NCBI GenBank assembly: GCA_001972305.1
Contig: BDDD01005241.1
Span: 1-64,000 of the forward strand
Source of the DNA: Cephalotus follicularis
Taxonomy: Eukaryota > Streptophyta > Magnoliopsida > Oxalidales > Cephalotaceae
DNA: 64,000 bases
Direction: 5' to 3'
A program made the translations under genes and the position numbers. Below are positions 47,594-57,339 of this stretch, one piece after another. Under the pieces are notes generated by a model. The model worked only from the letters and a program-made list of their open reading frames with translations. It made no database searches and was not told the origin of the DNA. Every line of letters begins with the position of its first letter. The first letter of the stretch is position 1.

Positions 47594-48412
47594 CCTATAC
47601 TACAAAGTATAAGAAAAATTCTTTAATATAACGAAGATATTAACTCTTTGTCTCACCGATACGGTGGATCACCATGTCAGTGAGATAAAGAGACAATATT
47701 TCGTTATACTAAATGCTTTCTCACAAATGTCGTAGGTAATTACCATTGTAAACTTTGTACCTGGTATAAGATTTACTATTAATATTTTATCAATTGATTG
47801 TTTATCGGATTTAATGTTCAATCTAGCTATATCATATCACTACTAGAAATTTGATTGTTTGCAGCAGCAATTTTACCAAACAAGAAGACATATTGACGTG
47901 CTTGAATTCAAAAACACCAAAGAACAAGCCAACGAAGTAAACATTCTCTAGGCTACAATGCAAATATTAATTTAGACCGGTTTTAATGAGACTCATCCTG
48001 CCCATCTTTAGTAAGGATTCATGGAAAAATTATCTCCATAGATTCTCACGAATCTTTTTTTAACATGATCTACCAAAATCACAAACATGATTAAATGAAA
48101 AATGCACCATGTAACTTACCAGTCACTCACCTATGACATGATGACATATGAGTATGTTCATAGTAGAAAAAGAGACTTGGAAATTACCAATATCCCAGCA
48201 CATCAAAAAGTAGATAATTTACTCATTTCATTGTCTCTTTAATATATTATTATATTCCATCTTTGAAGCAACGGAATCCCAAATTCAAGTCCATGGAAAG
48301 AACTGTATTTAACGATGGGGTAGGCGGGCTAAATATTAAAGTAAAGGGTGGCAAGAGTTTTAGAATGCGTGGAATGTTAACATAAAGCATAGTTTGGGAA
48401 AAAAGAACTTAC
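47594..48412. other. Unit-3 tail, then foreign DNA
   Basis: The degraded palindrome (about 47623-47710) is followed by unit sequence up to about 47877 (TTGATTGTTTGCAGCAGCAA). After that the sequence no longer matches units 1 and 2. This marks the left limit of the block carrying the PILS fragment. No gene seen before the PILS exons. Confidence 0.55.
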
Positions 48413-49042
48413 CAATTCCAATTTGTATGATTGTAAACTTGAAGAACAGATATGGAGTATGGACAATGGATGCAATAATGAAACCTATTATTGAGCCTGA
48501 TATGGTAGCGAGAACAACACTCACAGGGATAAACCACCTGCAACAATAACATAATATGGTAGCTCAAAAAGAAGTCCCCATCTATAATATGCACCTGCAG
48601 TTTGTTGCGAGATAGGGAGTATTTATAATGAATACCACTGAAGCATTTTCTGCAAAGTGACGGCTTGTCCGAGTTGAGAAAATATCAAGCAAGGAAGCAA
48701 AAGGGAAAAGACCAACTGCAAGACATAGACGTATGTGAGTTAGAAATAACCAAGCCTGGTCATACAATTAGAATGATAATATGAGAGCAGACATGAACAT
48801 GGTAGTTAGAGTAATAAAAACAAATACCCCATTTAGAAGTTTTCGTCCGCTTGCGGGGTAATATGTTAACATACTTGGAGGCCATGAGGAATCCCAGAAA
48901 GCACATGGTGAATACTTTTTTTTTTTTGGATAAGGATGGTGAATACTTTTGCAATGGGCATGACTGCTATCTTTATAGACCCCAACAAAGACTCTCCTGA
49001 AGCAGACGCAGGATTATCCATTGCCAACAATAACCTCTCCAT
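48413..49042 (-). pseudogene. PILS (PIN-LIKES auxin carrier) gene fragment, first three exons
   Basis: Minus-strand exons 49042-48828, 48715-48636 and 48537-48413, with GT-AG introns, read as a PIN-LIKES protein: ESLLGSIKIAVMPIAKVFT, MCFLGFLMASKYVNILP, then LVFSLLLPCLIFSQLGQAVT, LQKMLQW, then WFIPVSVVLATISGSIIGFI and YLFFKFTIIQIGI. PILS proteins sit in the ER membrane and hold auxin inside the ER. Exon 1 has a 31-bp insertion event (16 bases plus a 15-bp duplication, 48920-48950) and one extra C near 48855, both frame-breaking. The exons after NIGNVPLVLI are absent: the third donor (GTAAGTTC at 48412) leads nowhere. A host-gene fragment carried into the NLR array. Confidence 0.86.
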
Positions 49043-49840
49043 CTGCAAGCTTATCGATTACGCCCACCCAGTAGGTGCTGAAGGTGATAGATCAATAATT
49101 TATACAAAAGGATTAAGAAGACAAAGCTAGGATGGTTGATCACATATATAATTGGAATTTAAAATAGAAGATGAAAAGAAACAAACCTGATATATTAAAG
49201 GACACCATTAAACATTAAATCAACGCCATCCACATGCAGTGATTACAGAGAGTTTGTAATCTCCGACTAGATATATAGGTGGAGAGGGAGGGAGGGGGAG
49301 AGAGAGAGATTATGTTTGTAAAAACACTCCATTAAACCGCACGTTGAATCAGAAAGCAAATTGATATCATTTCCAAGCAGTTTCCATACATTAAAGTTAA
49401 AATTCAAGAATCAAACCCCTTAATATCCTCCACTGCTTGTTTACGACGTTGAATCTGAAGTTCCAGAATGTGTATTAGTGTTGCTCTAGCCTGGGAAAAA
49501 AATAAACTCACTATTAAGAATGTTGACGAAATCGGAAGAGAGGTACATAGGTGACGCCGGCGTGGGAAAGAGAGAAGCCGATCGGAAGAGAGAGCGTTTT
49601 TTTCTTTTCGATTTCGCCTTCTTTTATTTATTACTCTCAGTTTCCAATTTGCAAAAACATCGCTTGATTGAGAATATTTTAACTGAACCAGCAGCTTGAT
49701 TGTTCGGGTTTTTCAGAGAGACAGAGTGAGCGTGTTTTATTAGATGGGTTTGCTAATTTAAAACTGAGCGTCGCGCTCATACCAACTAACCCGATATATA
49801 TTGGATTTATATTTAGTTAATTATTCAGCCCAAGATAGAT
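49043..49840 (-). promoter_or_regulatory. Leader and promoter region carried with the PILS fragment
   Basis: The phrase CTTGCAG just before the ATG is a likely leader acceptor. Farther right is a GA-rich run (49276-49308) and a leader-like block with GTGACGCCGGCGTGGG (about 49552-49567). No other coding sequence is seen. It ends where unit-4 NLR flank begins at about 49840. Confidence 0.4.
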
Positions 49841-49953
49841 AATGACTAATCTCGTAAAAAAACAGTAATAAACTGGTTACCAAATATCATAGGCATAACA
49901 TACTGAGGAAAAACAGTCATATGATGACAGATATAAATGAAGAGGAAAAACAA

Positions 49954-50730
49954 TCATATGACGTCCAAGTAACCGTCTTCATAATCCGGAAACCAATGTC
50001 GGTTCATTGAATCAAAGGGCCAATTAATTTTGATGGTAGGAATATGAGAAATCTTATGCCAGTCCTGTCCTGTCCTGTCCTTGTAGTAACGTTTTTCAAG
50101 AGCAGGGCATGCCCATATGGACATATCCTCTAATGATGCGGTCCGAAGAAGGTGGTCTGGCAGTTGCTTTAATTTTCGACAGTTCCATAATCTTAAGCGA
50201 CGAAGACATGGCATTAGTTGGAAACGTTCCTCTCTTCTTTCCCTCATGATCCCGTAATCCCACTCTTCCCATTCCTCCATCCCGATGAAAATAAGTTCTT
50301 TCAACTTGGGGAATGCAATTCCTGATGAAGACGACAATGCTCTTTCTTCTTCATTAACATCAATATCATCTGTTTCTATTCCCCAGAATTCTGTGCCTAC
50401 CCTTTTCACCTTCGGCAAGGCTTTTATCATGAGGGTCTCCAGGGACGGCAGTGTCCTTAAAGTAGGCAAAACCTCACACAAACACCAACCGATCAAAACC
50501 GTCTTCAAGTTGGTTAATGACATGGTGATCCAATTATTGGGGAACAGGCTGGTGCCTCTGTACCAATATATTTGCAATTTTTCCAAGCTTGGAGGAGGTT
50601 GTATGGCTTCCATCACTTGTTCATCATTTCTCTCCTGCCCATCGTCCTCACCGAAATCTAGATGCAATCTACGGAGACTTTTCTTGTTATCAAGTCGAGC
50701 TTTCTCAGCCTCACTCGCATCTTTCAATTT
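49954..50730 (-). pseudogene. NLR-C: LRR end only
   Basis: Open for 257 codons from the right junction to the stop at 49954: KDASEAEKARLDNKKSLRRL, then HLDFGEDDGQERNDEQVMEA, then LPTLRTLPSLETLMIKAL and a C-terminus ending DYEDGYLDVI, which is probably the ancestral end. At about 50730 the NLR breaks off after CATCTTTCA and joins the unit spacer (TTTTATTTTTTATTTATAT), matching 24180. Everything upstream (CC, NB-ARC, first LRRs, promoter) is deleted. Confidence 0.92.
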
Positions 50731-51010
50731 TTTATTTTTTATTTATATTTTATAAATTTAATGATTTAATTTGATCATTTATATCTGTACATTATATATT
50801 TTAATTTTTAAATAAATATACTTCATCTTTGTTATAATTGTTTATCAAATAATATAAAGTGTCGCATTTGTTATGTGTAAATGAAATTGTTAAATATATG
50901 AAATTGATTTAAAATTTAACATTTATGATTTACATATATAGATTATCATGAATTCAAAAAATAAAAATTATAAATCCAAAAAATGATGAGTTTGAAAACG
51001 ATAGAGCATG
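50731..51010. other. Unit-4 spacer
   Basis: Parallels 24180-24455 of unit 1. No gene. Confidence 0.7.
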
Positions 51011-51282
51011 TGTTGAATTATCCTTGAATTTTCTACTCAATCCGCCCAAAATGTACAGTAAAAGGGAGTGACACGTGGAGAGAGCCCAAGAGAGAGCGCC
51101 AAAAACTCATTGTAATCCGAATTCACATAATAAAATCCATATCACCTCTGCCCGTAGACGTAGATCACATTGACCGAACCACGTAAATCTTGTGTTGATT
51201 TATCCTTATTATTTTACTTGTGTTTGCTTGATTAAACTTTGTTATTAGGTTGTTAGAGATTTCTGAAACTAGTTTTACACCA
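51011..51282. mobile_element. 272-bp solo LTR or TRIM-like element
   Basis: Starts TGTTGAATTATCC and ends AGTTTTACACCA, flanked by perfect 5-bp copies GCATG (51006-51010, 51283-51287). Unit 1 has the empty site (ATATAGCATGATATTGCC at about 24455-24470). No coding part. Size and ends fit a short Copia-type LTR or TRIM. Confidence 0.85.
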
Positions 51283-51542
51283 GCATGATATTGCCATGTT
51301 ACATCCCTTTATGAGTTTCGATGATTTTATAATACAAAGATATATTGTGTGTGATGTAAATAAACCAATCACCTGAATCATGTCAGGTATGACACAAGAT
51401 TAAATAATATATTTATTAAACAAGTTACGTGTTCGTATTTAAGTATTTTACACAATTAATAAAGGATCATGTTTGAGAATGATCGTTAAATTTGCCATAA
51501 TACTATATGAATATGTCTGGTGGACACAAATTGTCACTCTTA

Positions 51543-52128
51543 CGGATGACAATGGGGCGGATCGAGGCGGATTTTGTCATTCCTGTCCCACCCCATCAAT
51601 GAGCGGGGCGGGAACGGGACGGAGTTTCCTTTCCCCATGACAGGATGGGGCGGATGCGGAGATGCCATTTCTTTGACGGGGCGGGGGCAGGGGCGAGGAT
51701 GGCAAAATTTGTCTCGATCCACATCATCGTCATCCCTAACCTCATGTATGTATAAGCTAAACACAACCACATGACTAGTAGTTTCTTTTATTCTTAAACT
51801 GACATATTAATATGCTTAAAGTTTAGGGAAAAAAAAGATTATATGTATTTGTTATACATAAATATATATTACAATAAATTTTAGATATAATATTACAATA
51901 ATATTTTGACAAATTCATTTATTGATATATCATATATGTGATAAAATATATAAAGGCGAAACGGGGTGAAGCGGTGCAGGGTGGGGCAAACACTTGTTTT
52001 ACCCCCTCCCCACCTCCAACTGTGGGATATATTTTTTTCTCATTCCTATCCCAATCCTCAAACGGGACGGGGATTCCCCACCCCATTTGAAGGAGGAAAG
52101 CGGAGACGGAGAAAATTGCCGTCCTTAG
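51543..52128. mobile_element. 586-bp Mutator-like non-autonomous element
   Basis: Ends CGGATGACAATGGGGCGG and ATTGCCGTCCTTAG are inverted, with GGGGCGGG-rich subterminal blocks and an AT-rich core. Perfect 9-bp target copies TCACTCTTA flank it (51534-51542, 52129-52137); 9 bp is the Mutator size. Unit 1 has the empty site (GTCACTCTTACTACTG near 24708). No transposase. Confidence 0.72.
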
Positions 52129-52317
52129 TCACTCTTATTACTATTATTACTAAGTGTGCGTTTAGTAATGCTTTTGTATTACCAAAAGTACTTTTCGACC
52201 TCAATTTAGTATTTGATAAAATTTTAACAATATTACTTTTGGTTTTAAAAGTATCAAAAGCAAAAAAAAAAAAAAATCAAAGTTTTAATATGTTAATAAT
52301 GATCTCATTGTTTTCAC

Positions 52318-52915
52318 CATATCCTCTGGTTTTACAGCAAGACGAAAGTGAACCTATGCTAAAAGATGATGTGGTATCCCATGCTAGCACGAAAGTGAAC
52401 CTATTGCCATAGTTTGTGATCCATAGAACAGATGCATGAGTTACTGCAACAAAAAAAAACAAAAGTAATTTATATCCTATGGGAATTATAACAAAAGTAA
52501 CTTAAGCAATCACTCTTACTAATTTTTGGGTAAATTTAACAAACAAAAAAACAAACCAAGGTTTTAATATGTTAATAATTTTCTCATTGTTTTCCCAAAA
52601 ATAAATAAGAGTGATTGCTAAAGATTTCGAATCTGCACCATATTTCTCCAAAGTGCCCAAAGACGCTTTTTGTTCGCTGTACTCGGACGAAGCTTTGGGT
52701 GGAGAAGGTCATCATCAACATTATTTTCCCCATCTGACAATGCTTCTACCTTTGCATCCACTTGCCAAACCACATCCTCCATCGAGCTTCGCTCAGATGC
52801 ATCATGAACACCCATAAGAGTATTCCTATAAGAGACTTTTGTGCTAGCATGGGAAACCACATCATCTTTTAGCATAGGTTCGCTTTCGTCTTGCTGTAAA
52901 ACCAGAGGGTATGGT
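52318..52915 (-). pseudogene. LINE ORF1-like relic with a self-inverted end
   Basis: The minus strand from about 52915 down reads LQQDESEPMLKDDVVSHAST, KVSYRNTLMGVHDASERSSM and, farther on, KKRLWALWRNMVQI. This recalls the start of plant LINE ORF1 / DUF4283 proteins (…SFRDMLxG … PW). Bases 52318-52390 repeat the first part in the opposite direction (CTCTGGTTTTACAGCAAGAC and so on, about 70 bp), so the relic is flanked by an inverted duplication. Which parent LINE it came from is not known. Confidence 0.45.
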
Positions 52916-53685
52916 GCAGATTCAAAATCTTGTTTTTTTATCCGTTATGTCTCTGTCTAGAATATTACTTTCCACAATTGAGATCTCAGCCATCCAGTGG
53001 CGAAGCCAGGATTTCTATTTAGTGGGTACAAAAAATAGTAAATTTATAAAATTAATGCAAATAAAATCACGTATATTATCCACACAAATTTCGAACGAGT
53101 AATGCGAAGAAACACAAATACCAAATCAAAAAATTGGTAAATATATATATCAAATCCAGAGTAAAGAGAGACTCAGTAAAAGGACCGAAGATCTAGCTTA
53201 CACGTGGATGAAAGAGACTTAGAGAAAAAAGAGGCGTTTGTCACTTATATTTTCGCATTGTGTTACGTTGTTAGAGAAATAGGCAACAGTTGTTATCTGT
53301 AACGTACGTAAAACTGTTGTGCATTAATAGTTGACGGTTTCAGACAATGAGAGAGAAGACTCGACTCGAAATAGATGATTTTTTCTTTTAAAAAAAATAG
53401 TTTCTTTTCTTTGTAAATCTCAAATTAATTGACATAAAACTAATTAATTTCTAATTTTCATTTAAGGGGACCGACTTTAATGTCCTATAATTATAAGATT
53501 AAAATGATGAAAATAAAAAATTCAATGTCCTTTAATTAGTATTATAGAAAAATTGTATTTGAAATACATATTAATGAATCTCACAGTATCATTAGGAATT
53601 TTAAAAAAAAAATTTACTTGATGTGTATTCTATTTTTTAGTTTCTAAACTAAAGAACTAGAGTGAGTTTACAAGTTAATAAATAC

Positions 53686-53739
<54 letters not shown>
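52916..53739. other. AT-rich intergenic DNA with a repeat-like start
   Basis: CCAGTGGCGAAGCCAGGATT at about 52993-53012 resembles the common end of a plant DNA transposon family (CAGTGGCGGAGCCAGG), but its partner end was not found. (TA)n fills 53690-53739. No gene. Confidence 0.4.
53690..53739. repeat. (TA)n microsatellite, target of the Tat insertion
   Basis: About 25 TA units directly abutting the LTR start at 53740. The target copy cannot be told from the repeat. Confidence 0.85.
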
Positions 53740-53743
<4 letters not shown>

Positions 53744-53966
53744 ATGGGGAAAAATCTGTTTATACAACAAGGACACATGTTCCTTGTAGACGCAGCCAAC
53801 TGTCCAAGGACCTTGAAGCTTACGCAGACTCTAGCCAGAGGAAGCTCAACAATACAGATCAGAGAAGCCAGTGAGGAGAATCCTTTTTTAAACGCCCAAG
53901 CCGAGGAGCTCATGCATGGCAGAGGACGTAGCGCCATGGCACCAGTGCCGAGGACCTCCTCTCCCT

Positions 53967-55380
53967 TGTTGACGATTTAGTCCCAATCCTTGTTTTGATG
54001 ATAACATATTTGCATTTGACAAGTTTACTTGTTGTGCAAGATATTAGAAAGTTCCAAAAGGCAAAAATCATCTGCAGGACAAAGGCATCGACCCTACAAG
54101 CAAAGACATCGACGTCCATACAGAAACATATCGACCCCTTTCAGAAGACATCGACGTCTTTAAGTGTACAAAGTTACAGAAGGTATTTAAGTGAAGACAG
54201 GGCAAAAACATCGACCTTGAAGCAAAGACATCGACGTCCGTACAGAAAGACATCGACCCCTTTCAGAAGACATCGACGTCTTTAGGTGCACAAAGTTACA
54301 GAAGGTATTTAAGTGAAGACAGGGCAAAGACATCGACCTTCAAGCAAAGACATCGACGTCCGTACCAAAAGACATCGATCCCTTTCAGAAGACATCGACG
54401 TCTTTCAGTGCACCAAAGTCACAGAAGGTGTTTGAATGAAAACATTGATCCTACAGGCAAGACATCGACGTCCGTACCAAAAGACATCGATCCCTAATCT
54501 TAGACATCGACGTCTTTCAGTCTAATCTACAAAAGCCAGAAAAGACATCGACCAGTGATGAAGAAGTTGATGTGATGTTCATAACTTCAAATATCTGGAC
54601 ACATTCCCAGCAAAGACATCGACGCCTTTAAAAAGACATCGACGTCTTTTTAAATGGTTTGACCCGGGAAACATGGAACGGCTAGTTGGCGCACTTACAA
54701 TGGGCAGTAACAGTTAAAGACATCGACGGCTTTATAAAGACATCGACGTCTTTATGTCAGCAGAGACAAATTCAAAGTTGCACTAACACATTTTATAATC
54801 AAAAGCTTCCATGAATTATGCAACGGATACAAATCTTTTCTGCCTATAAAAGGAAGACTCAAACCTCAGAAGAACTACAACAATCAAGAACAATTCACAT
54901 CTATTCAACAAAGCATCAAGAGAGAAATCAAATTCAAGCCTTTTAGTGTGAAAAAGCTCAAGTGTTTACTAGTGTCCTCAAAAGCTTCAAAGCTCAATTT
55001 CTTGAGTCTATCTGTGAGATTTATATTGTGCTCTGTATAAGTCATATCAAACCTATTTGAGAGGTTATCTTGTACACATTTCATAATCACTTGTAAAAGA
55101 GGAGAATCCTCTAAGATCTTGAGGTCAAGGTCTTGTGATTGAGGTCAATCACGAAATTGTAAGGTGTAACGAATTGCTGCCTTAATCAATTCGAGCTAGT
55201 GGAAACTCAAGGAGCTCCCTTGGGAAAAGTGGACGTAGGCAAGAGTTAACCGAACCACTCTAAATTCGGAGAAGTTTTTCTTTCCCTTCACTCTTTACTT
55301 TTAAAGTTTTTAATTTTCTGGTTTTACATCAATATTCAATTCACCCCCCCTCTTGTATATTGCAAGAGTGCTTTATTTCA
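53967..55380 (+). mobile_element. 1,414-bp Copia-type solo LTR nested in the Tat 5' LTR
   Basis: Starts TGTTGACGATTTAGTCCC, with TTTTGATGATAACA, and ends near CACCCCCCCTCTTGTATATT … TTTATTTCA. Perfect 5-bp target copies TCCCT flank it (53962-53966, 55381-55385). Start and end blocks are those of plant Copia LTRs of the SIRE/Tork type. It has no coding part and looks like one complete LTR. It is younger than the Tat element it sits in. Confidence 0.85.
54060..54770. repeat. CATCGACGTC-rich tandem repeats inside the Copia LTR
   Basis: A period of about 120 bp is clear from 54113, 54233 and 54353 (each at GACATCGACGTCC), with two more decayed copies. Inside each unit AAGACATCGACGTCTTT is itself an inverted repeat. 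About 20 occurrences of CATCGA(C/T) are seen. Confidence 0.85.
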
Positions 55381-56099
55381 TCCCTGAAGGGCATCGCCTG
55401 CATACTGGGCAGAGGACGCCCACCACCTCATTAGTGCCGAGGACCTCCCCTTCTGCTTTATCAAAGATGATATCCTTGGCAGTCTAGCAGAGGACCCAGC
55501 GCCCCAAGCACGAGATTCTGAACAAGCTCTAGACGAGGAAGACCTTGGGGCAGTTAGGAGATCCGAAGACATTGGGGCAGTTAGGAGATCTGAGGACCCC
55601 CCTGATCTTAGTCCTCCTCCTCCTCTGCAGCATGACACCTTGATTTCAGCCTTCATTCAAGGAGGCAATCTCTACACAAATGGAAAGCAAAGATATTGTA
55701 AGCACCAAATAGGAAATACATCACCAAACCAGGCGGAGATGAAGGGAAATGCCCGAGATCCTCGGCATTTCCCTAGGGACAGCTCATACCTCCACTTTAC
55801 ACGCTCCAGCCGTTACAAGCACAACCTATAAATACTAGTTCAACAGTCAGAACAAAGGTCAGCCACTTTTACATTTGAAAGAGCCTTGAACCTTCTGTGC
55901 ATTGTCTAACTTGAGCGTCGGAGTGTCCCAGGGAGAACAATCTCCTGGACCTTCAACGAATTTGTTACTGTGTGCAGGGATTTCCAATCGACGATCTCTT
56001 CTCAGGCATATTTGACAAGCGTTTCTCTTAACAAATAAAAGTCCTCCACGTAGGATACTGTTGAGAGAAGGATTTCTATATCAACAGTTGGCGCCGTTT

Positions 56100-57330
56100 G
56101 TGGGAAGTGCAGCAAAAAGTCATCAAAAATCATGCCTCCGAGAAGAAACCTTAACAACTCTGACCTTGCCGGCAGCCGGAAAGAGATCCCACCTACCGAG
56201 ACTGGTCAGGTGGCTTCTCCAGAGCAGGCTCCCGTCACTGGCGAGCAGTTTAGTCAGTTGCTCTAGGGCATGGAGCGCCTCACAGACTTGTTGGTCACCA
56301 GCTTGGCCAACCAAAACCAGGTCGGACCCGCCCAACCAGTGGTCCGAGGACGCAGCGGTCCATCCAGACAAGAGGTGGAGACAAGGCACCCCAGAGGCCA
56401 GGCGAAACCCGCCGAGGGACAAACAGCTCCCCAGGCGGTCAGGGGTTGATATACCCCTGAGGAGGAGAGATGGGATTAATACATCCCAGAAAGCGGAATC
56501 CTCAACTGCTAGGGACCACAACAACGGTCCTCGGCCTCAGCAGCAAGAGCGAGTTCTCATGGAATTGGATAGACAGGAGCTCTCCGAGGAGGCACAGGCG
56601 CAATCCCATGCACCAAGAAGGGCAGAGCCGGTGCGTGGAAGCAGGACAGACCTCTCAGCCACATTGGCTGGGTAGTCATAAGTTTCTAGCAGAGCTAGGA
56701 ACATTGAGGATATGGAGCAAGCGATGAATAGAAAGCTTACTGAGTTGGAAAGAAGGCTCCGAGGAACAGAGCAACAGAGAGGAAACCTGCCAGAGGTGCG
56801 CAACATCAGCGCCCATCCCTTCACAGCCGAGATCATGGCAGAGCAGATCCCCAGCGGATTTCGTTTCCCAAGCCTTGACAAGTACGATGGGACCACGGAC
56901 CCCATCCAGCATGTGCGCACTTACAATCATGCCATGTGGATGTACCAGGCCTCGGATGCTATCCTTTGCCGAGGATTCCCAGCAACCTTGATTGGAGCTA
57001 CTCAGTCATGGTATTTCACCTTGGCAAAGGACTCGGTGGAGAACTTCGATCAGTTTACGGAACTGTTCGCAACAAAATTCATCAGCAGCACCACACAGAG
57101 GAGGAACTCTAGCCATCTGATCAACGTGGTGCAGGGCAGAGATGAGTCACTGAGAGATTACCTAACTAGGTTCAACAGGGAATCTCTCACAGTGAAAAAT
57201 CTGGACCCATCCTTTGCCCTGACAGCTCTGAACAGCGGGCTGAGGAGCAACTCGTCCTTCACCTTCTCTCTTTTGAAGAAACTGACAGTGGACATGGTGG
57301 ACCTGCTGAGGAGAGTGGAGGGTTAAGTCA
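56100..57330 (+). mobile_element. gag region of the Tat element
   Basis: Opens soon after the primer-binding site with a polar, low-complexity N-terminus. The retrotransposon gag core follows: IPSGFRFPSLDKYDGTTDPI, LIGATQSWYFTLAKDSVENF and RDESLRDYLTRFNRESLTVK. The core is easily aligned with other Tat gag proteins. Its protein would form the virus-like particle. Fossil copy. Confidence 0.85.
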
Positions 57331-57339
57331 ATGTCGAGG

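Larger units (their letters stand above)
18062..52280. repeat. Four-unit direct tandem array: NLR - X - Y
   Basis: Four blocks repeat the same order in the same direction: NLR (-), spacer, gene X (+), gene Y (+), then AT-rich tail. Approximate units are 18.06-34.30, 34.30-41.27, 41.27-49.83 and 49.83-52.28 kb. Unit starts share the NLR 3' flank with the phrase AATAAACTGGTTA near 18172, 41293 and 49869. The three spacers share ATTGAATGCAGTTTCTC or the sequence around gene X's start. Without insertions a full unit would be roughly 10-12 kb. Each unit has lost different parts and gained different insertions. This is a local segmental duplication of an NLR neighbourhood. Confidence 0.9.

Noticed and set aside
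53744-53980. Plus-strand frame starting MGKNLFIQQGHMFLVDAANC
   Set aside because: It is the first part of the Tat 5' LTR, which also occurs in the solo LTR at 38226; LTR sequence, not a gene.
54060-54310. Open frame of 96 codons rich in Lys, Thr and Ser
   Set aside because: It is only the 120-bp repeat being translated; no start context and no homology outside the repeat.
55378-55656. Ser/Gly/Arg-rich minus-strand frame
   Set aside because: It lies in the LTR of the Tat element and reflects LTR base composition only.
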